A stretch of 16,142 nt of DNA from CAMYLR01 sp039590215. Lineage in GTDB: Bacteria > Gemmatimonadota > Gemmatimonadetes > JACCXV01 > JAHWKZ01. Below, one piece after another: positions 13,596 to 16,142 of the stretch. Numbering within the stretch: position 1 is the stretch's first letter; every line of letters starts with the position of its first letter. The notes beneath the pieces were generated by a model that did no database searches, was not told the DNA's origin, and saw only the letters and a program-made list of their open reading frames with translations. The translations under genes were made by a program, and so were the position numbers. The stretch covers positions 1 to 16,142 of the forward strand of contig JBDHFX010000031.1 of NCBI GenBank assembly GCA_039590215.1, given 5' to 3'.

Positions 13596-14399
13596 CTACG
13601 CGGTCGATCGCCAACCATCCGCTGGGCGGCGCATCCAGAGGATCACGCAACCAGCAGCAACCGCGAGCGTAGCGGCTAACCCGCCCTCGATACCGAACTC
13701 GCCACCGGTGAAGAGCGCCGGGCCGGCGAGCGACAGCGGTTGCCAACCACCATCCAGCGACTGACCTGTCACGGTGAGTCCGAGCACCGGTCCCAACAGG
13801 AAGTTCCAGGCGAAATGCGCGGCGATCGGAAGCCAAAGGTTACGGGTAACGATGTACGCCAACCCGAACAGAACCCCGGCCAGGAGCAGATTGACGACCG
13901 GCAGGATCGCACCCTCGGCGAGCGCGCCACCGTGCAGGGCCACGAAAAAGATCGACGACCACAGCAGCGCTTTCCACCATCCAAACTTTGCTTCGATCGT
14001 CTGCAGCACGTAACCGCGAACGGTGAGCTCCTGGGTCACGGCATTGGCCAACAAGGCGACGCCGAGAATCAGCATCGGAGATCCGGGCGAACCACTACCG
14101 CCGCGCACACCAAGCCACCCCCCGAACCACACCAACACCAGCGCCAGCCCGAGCATCGCGGTTCCGAGCAGTACCCCGAGCCCCGCCTCTCTCAATAGTC
14201 GGTTGGCCTTGAAGCCGATGCTCTGAAACGGGCGGTGGTCGACAAATCGCAGCATCAGCCACACCGCTACTAACAACATCAGTGCGCTAGCGGTTTCGAC
14301 GTACAGTCGATCGAGGGGCGTGATCGACTCTTCGCTCGACCCGAAACCGCCGCGCAACACGAAGAAGGGCGCGAGCAGCACGCCCCAAACGATGAGCAA
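13596..14399 (-). CDS. CPBP (CAAX/Rce1-like) family intramembrane protein, altered active-site motif
   Basis: A multi-helix membrane protein of the CPBP family (type II CAAX endopeptidases and bacteriocin-immunity relatives). With the TTG start it has 267 residues. The motif-1 region reads NAVTQELTVRGYVLQ, where the family normally has EExxxR, so the first Glu is Gln (Q123; E124 and R128 kept). Motif 2 His is H156 in FFVALHGG and motif 3 is H195/N199 in AAHFAWNF. The start is unclear: no ATG or GTG lies at the expected N-terminus. TTG 14399 falls inside the first membrane helix, whereas an ACG codon at 14441 would give a natural IKAVGAVALRILALL beginning 13 bases after the upstream stop. The gene sits between a collagen-like lipoprotein and VKOR. 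Function may be proteolysis of a membrane substrate or a non-proteolytic role. Confidence 0.8.
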   Translation of the reverse strand: MLIVWGVLLAPFFVLRGGFGSSEESITPLDRLYVETASALMLLVAVWLMLRFVDHRPFQSIGFKANRLLREAGLGVLLGTAMLGLALVLVWFGGWLGVRGGSGSPGSPMLILGVALLANAVTQELTVRGYVLQTIEAKFGWWKALLWSSIFFVALHGGALAEGAILPVVNLLLAGVLFGLAYIVTRNLWLPIAAHFAWNFLLGPVLGLTVTGQSLDGGWQPLSLAGPALFTGGEFGIEGGLAATLAVAAGCVILWMRRPADGWRSTA

Positions 14400-14454
14400 C
14401 GCAAGGATGCGGAGCGCGACCGCGCCGACCGCTTTGATCGTGGAAGCTAGGTGG

Positions 14455-14709
14455 CTAGTTATCCGGAACCGGGAAAGGCAACGGTCCTGGTGTGTCCTGA
14501 CACCCACCCGGAGGCAGTGGCAACGTGCACAGCGCGTCTCCCGGTCCAGTCGGACTCGTCGGAGCACCCGGTCCCGCCGGACCACCTGGTCCTGTCGGTC
14601 CGAACAAAGGCCCGTCGTCGTTGCCCAACGGGTTGGGGTCGCCCAATCCGCTGCACGACACGACCGACACCGTGACAATCAGTGTAAAGGTGCGGATTGA
14701 AGAGATCAT
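14455..14709 (-). CDS. Small collagen-like (Gly-Pro-X) lipoprotein
   Basis: An 84-residue exported lipoprotein. The N-terminus MISSIRTFTLIVTVSVVSC has a hydrophobic core and a lipobox ending at C19. After an acidic linker (GDPNPLGNDDGP) come seven near-perfect triplets at residues 37-57 (GPT GPG GPA GPG APT SPT GPG), of collagen-like type. The rest is Pro-rich with two further cysteines (C61, C70), possibly a disulfide or cross-link. The Gly-Pro codons also translate as Gly-Pro repeats on the opposite strand, but only this strand has a signal peptide. The ribosome binding site is poor, and the candidate promoter places transcription start almost at the ATG. It leads into the CPBP gene. Its role is unknown; a surface fibre or spacer is conceivable. 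Confidence 0.68.
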   Translation of the reverse strand: MISSIRTFTLIVTVSVVSCSGLGDPNPLGNDDGPLFGPTGPGGPAGPGAPTSPTGPGDALCTLPLPPGGCQDTPGPLPFPVPDN

Positions 14710-14717
14710 CTGTATTC

Positions 14718-14746
14718 AGTTTATCCACCCATCTGAAATCCTGCAA
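14718..14746 (-). promoter_or_regulatory. Candidate promoter of the lipoprotein-CPBP-VKOR run
   Basis: The minus strand carries TTGCAG (14741-14746), a 17-base spacer and TAAACT (14718-14723). The match is 3/6 for -35 and 4/6 for -10, with ideal spacing. Transcription would begin about 2-3 bases before ATG 14709, giving a leaderless message, which agrees with the lack of a Shine-Dalgarno sequence. Confidence 0.4.
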
Positions 14747-14766
14747 ATCACCTTGCCACCCTTCTG

Positions 14767-14787
14767 TTTTCGGTTTATTTTCGGTTT
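14767..14787 (+). promoter_or_regulatory. Tandem 10-bp direct repeat, candidate SOS-type operator for the ImuA/ImuB-like genes
   Basis: TTTTCGGTTT occurs at 14767-14776 and again at 14778-14787, a period of 11 bases, one helical turn. Within it is GTTT-N7-GTTT (14773-14787), the same architecture as the alphaproteobacterial LexA box GTTC-N7-GTTC. It spans the expected -35 region of the candidate promoter of the downstream mutagenesis genes. Binding by LexA or another repressor is inference. Confidence 0.4.
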
Positions 14788-14795
14788 CCTTGAGA

Positions 14796-14801
14796 TATGA
14801 T
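14796..14801 (+). promoter_or_regulatory. Candidate -10 element of the imuA-imuB-like operon
   Basis: TATGAT, a 5/6 match to the -10 consensus, lies 26 bases upstream of the TTG start at 14828. The -35 window (14773-14778, GTTTAT) falls in the tandem repeat, so a protein bound there would block polymerase. AGGAATAGG at 14816-14824 is the ribosome binding site. Confidence 0.4.
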
Positions 14802-14827
14802 AGGCACAAATAGACAGGAATAGGCAT

Positions 14828-15340
14828 TTGCTAGCCGAGGCTGAGTGGCGTATCGAAGCGTTGGCTGGGCGATTGGTGGAGGTCTCGGGGTCGGCCCCGA
14901 CGGCGACCCTGACCGCCGCCGCTTCACTCATCCTGGAGGCCCAGCCCGATTTCGCGGCTTCTGGGATCGACCTCAATGCGCTACCGGTGATCCGCGCCCC
15001 GGACGAAAAGAAAGCCTGGCGAGCCACGGATACGTTACTTCGATCGGGTGGCTTCGCGGTCGTCGTCTTCGATCTCGGATATGAAACCGACTTTCCGCTT
15101 GCCGTTCAAACCCGTCTCGCCGGACTCGCGCGAAAGCACCACACGGTGCTCCTCTGTATCACGCGAAAGGGGCGCCAGGTGCCTTCGTTGGGATCGTTGG
15201 TTTCGATTCGTGCCGAAGTCGGGAAGCGACGCGCCGACTTCGATCGTTTTTCGTGTGAGCTGCGCGTCGTCAAAGACAAGCGCCAGGGACCGGGCTGGAG
15301 ACATAGCGAGGTGTGTCGTGGACCGGATGGCTTGTGTTGA
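14828..15340 (+). CDS. imuA: ImuA-like RecA-fold protein with degenerate P-loop
   Basis: A 170-residue protein resembling ImuA/SulA-type RecA homologues, partners of ImuB in SOS mutagenesis. Alignment by eye with RecA puts RLVEVSGSAPTATLTAAASLILEAQ over the RecA stretch that holds GPESSGKTT. Here the Walker A is eroded: no Lys and no GKT (residues 20-29 SGSAPTATLT). A Walker B-like strand AVVVFDL (77-83) remains, and the end (LVSIRAEVGKRRADFDRF, then CELRVVKDKRQGPGW) is the typical ImuA/RecA-like C-terminal strand region. It is therefore probably a structural, non-ATPase RecA relative. TTG 14828 is the first possible start (in-frame TAG at 14801) and AGGAATAGG lies at good spacing. Its 3' end overlaps the ImuB-like gene by 23 bases. 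Assignment rests mainly on gene order and RecA-like pattern. Confidence 0.75.
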   Translation: MLAEAEWRIEALAGRLVEVSGSAPTATLTAAASLILEAQPDFAASGIDLNALPVIRAPDEKKAWRATDTLLRSGGFAVVVFDLGYETDFPLAVQTRLAGLARKHHTVLLCITRKGRQVPSLGSLVSIRAEVGKRRADFDRFSCELRVVKDKRQGPGWRHSEVCRGPDGLC

Positions 15341-16142
15341 TGTTCCGGCACTGCCACTCCAGATCCTGCTTCGTCGTCACCCCGATTGGGAATCGCTCCC
15401 GGTCGCGATCGTCGATCGAGACAAGCCGCTCGGCGTCATCCAGTGGGTGAACGAAAACGCCCGGCGGGTTCGAATCCTGCCTGGGGTGCGGTACGCCACC
15501 GGGCTTTCACTGTCGCGTGACCTCCGGGCTGGCGTCGTAGCGGATACCGAAATCGCCGAGTACATCGGCCGGCTGACGCGCTGGTTGTGGCGCTTCAGCC
15601 CTGGGATCGAGCCATCGTCGAGAGAACCTGGTGTCTTTTGGGTCGACGCCTCCGGGCTCTGCCCGTTGTACGCCTCGCTCCAGGAGTGGGCGCTGGAGGT
15701 TCGAGGCAACTTGCGTCAAGCAGGGTTCGAATCGGTCGTCGGGATCGGGTTTTCCCGGTTCGGCAGCTATGCGGCGGCGCGATCGAACTCCGGGATCATC
15801 GTCTTCCGAAACACCGACCACGAACACAAGCACCTGCGCGCGGTTCCTATCGACCGTCTCGGGTTTGAGCCCGACTTGCGGGACAAACTCTTCAAGCTCG
15901 GCATCCGGACATTGGGCGGTTTTATCGATCTCCCAGCGGTCGGCATCCGCAAACGGTTCGGCCTTGAAGCCCACGCATTGCACGAGATGGCGCGCGGCAG
16001 CGGATGGGCGCCACTCAAGCCAGAACCATACCGGGCACCAATCGTCAGAACGATGCTGCTCGAGTATCCCGAGACGAATCTCGATCGGTTGCTTGTCAAT
16101 CTGGAGCCCCGGCTTCAATCGATTTTGACAACGCTCGCATCG
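15318..16142 (+). CDS. imuB: ImuB-like Y-family DNA polymerase homologue (partial, runs off the window)
   Basis: The first 275 residues of a Y-family polymerase relative; the frame is still open at the last base. ImuB acts as an adaptor in translesion synthesis with ImuA and DnaE2 (ImuC). The start MDRMACVDVPALPLQILLRRHPDW matches the family N-terminus, with one acidic residue (D8). The position of the catalytic SxDE motif reads FWVDASGL (D110 present, the following Glu replaced by Ala), in keeping with ImuB being catalytically inactive. VGIGFSRFGSYAAARS (141-156) is the palm helix, and LRDKLFKLGIRTLGGFIDLP (about 187-206) is the helix-hairpin-like thumb region. GTG 15318 is used as start; ATG 15327 is three codons later. 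No DnaE2 gene is inside the window. Confidence 0.85.
   Translation, partial: MDRMACVDVPALPLQILLRRHPDWESLPVAIVDRDKPLGVIQWVNENARRVRILPGVRYATGLSLSRDLRAGVVADTEIAEYIGRLTRWLWRFSPGIEPSSREPGVFWVDASGLCPLYASLQEWALEVRGNLRQAGFESVVGIGFSRFGSYAAARSNSGIIVFRNTDHEHKHLRAVPIDRLGFEPDLRDKLFKLGIRTLGGFIDLPAVGIRKRFGLEAHALHEMARGSGWAPLKPEPYRAPIVRTMLLEYPETNLDRLLVNLEPRLQSILTTLAS

Noticed and set aside
14525..14800. Plus-strand collagen-like reading frame
   Set aside because: It begins at GTG without signal peptide and ends in hydrophobic nonsense over the intergenic promoter; the minus-strand frame has a proper lipoprotein signal.
15507..16118. 203-codon minus-strand frame opposite the ImuB-like gene
   Set aside because: The plus strand encodes recognisable Y-family polymerase sequence through the same bases.

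Overview
The window is GC-rich, densely packed bacterial DNA from a diderm (Gram-negative-type) organism. Evidence for two membranes is an outer-membrane barrel protein, lipoproteins, a Tat-exported enzyme and a membrane-fusion-protein exporter. The gene content (Na+/solute symporter beside a glycosylasparaginase-type enzyme, paired FtsX-type permeases, collagen-like lipoprotein, ImuA/ImuB-like pair) would suit Gemmatimonadota or a similar phylum. That placement is an impression from protein style, not a demonstrated assignment. No rRNA, tRNA, CRISPR array or insertion sequence was seen.

Layout. (1) 87-3808, minus strand: a metal-uptake operon read as outer-membrane barrel protein, ZnuA-like binding protein, ZnuB-like permease, OsmC-like peroxidase. 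No ABC ATPase accompanies it. (2) 3888-7751, plus strand, divergent from (1): four translationally coupled genes for an S33-type alpha/beta hydrolase, a sodium:solute symporter, a BON-domain lipoprotein and a Tat-exported N-terminal-nucleophile asparaginase. This looks like a module that processes and imports peptides or glyco-asparagine compounds. (3) 7768-12537, minus strand: a small secreted protein, a membrane-fusion adaptor, a LolD/MacB-type ATPase and two different FtsX-type permeases, i.e. a MacAB-like exporter or lipoprotein/envelope-remodelling transporter. (4) 12602-13117, plus strand: a small winged-helix-like protein whose coding signal runs upstream of any usable start codon. (5) 13159-14709, minus strand: a collagen-like lipoprotein, a CPBP-family membrane protein with no obvious start codon and an altered active-site motif, and a VKOR-family thiol oxidoreductase. 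(6) 14828 to the window end, plus strand: an ImuA-like RecA-fold protein with an eroded P-loop, overlapping an ImuB-like Y-family polymerase homologue that continues past the edge. Just upstream of this pair is a 10-bp direct repeat with 11-bp period that could be an SOS operator.

The most notable points are the ATPase-less metal operon with an acidic barrel loop, the pseudo-ATPase ImuA with a candidate operator, the secreted protein heading the exporter operon, and two genes (winged-helix and CPBP) whose coding signal starts upstream of any canonical start codon. Several genes also appear to have -10 hexamers only about 10 bases before the start codon, suggesting near-leaderless transcripts.
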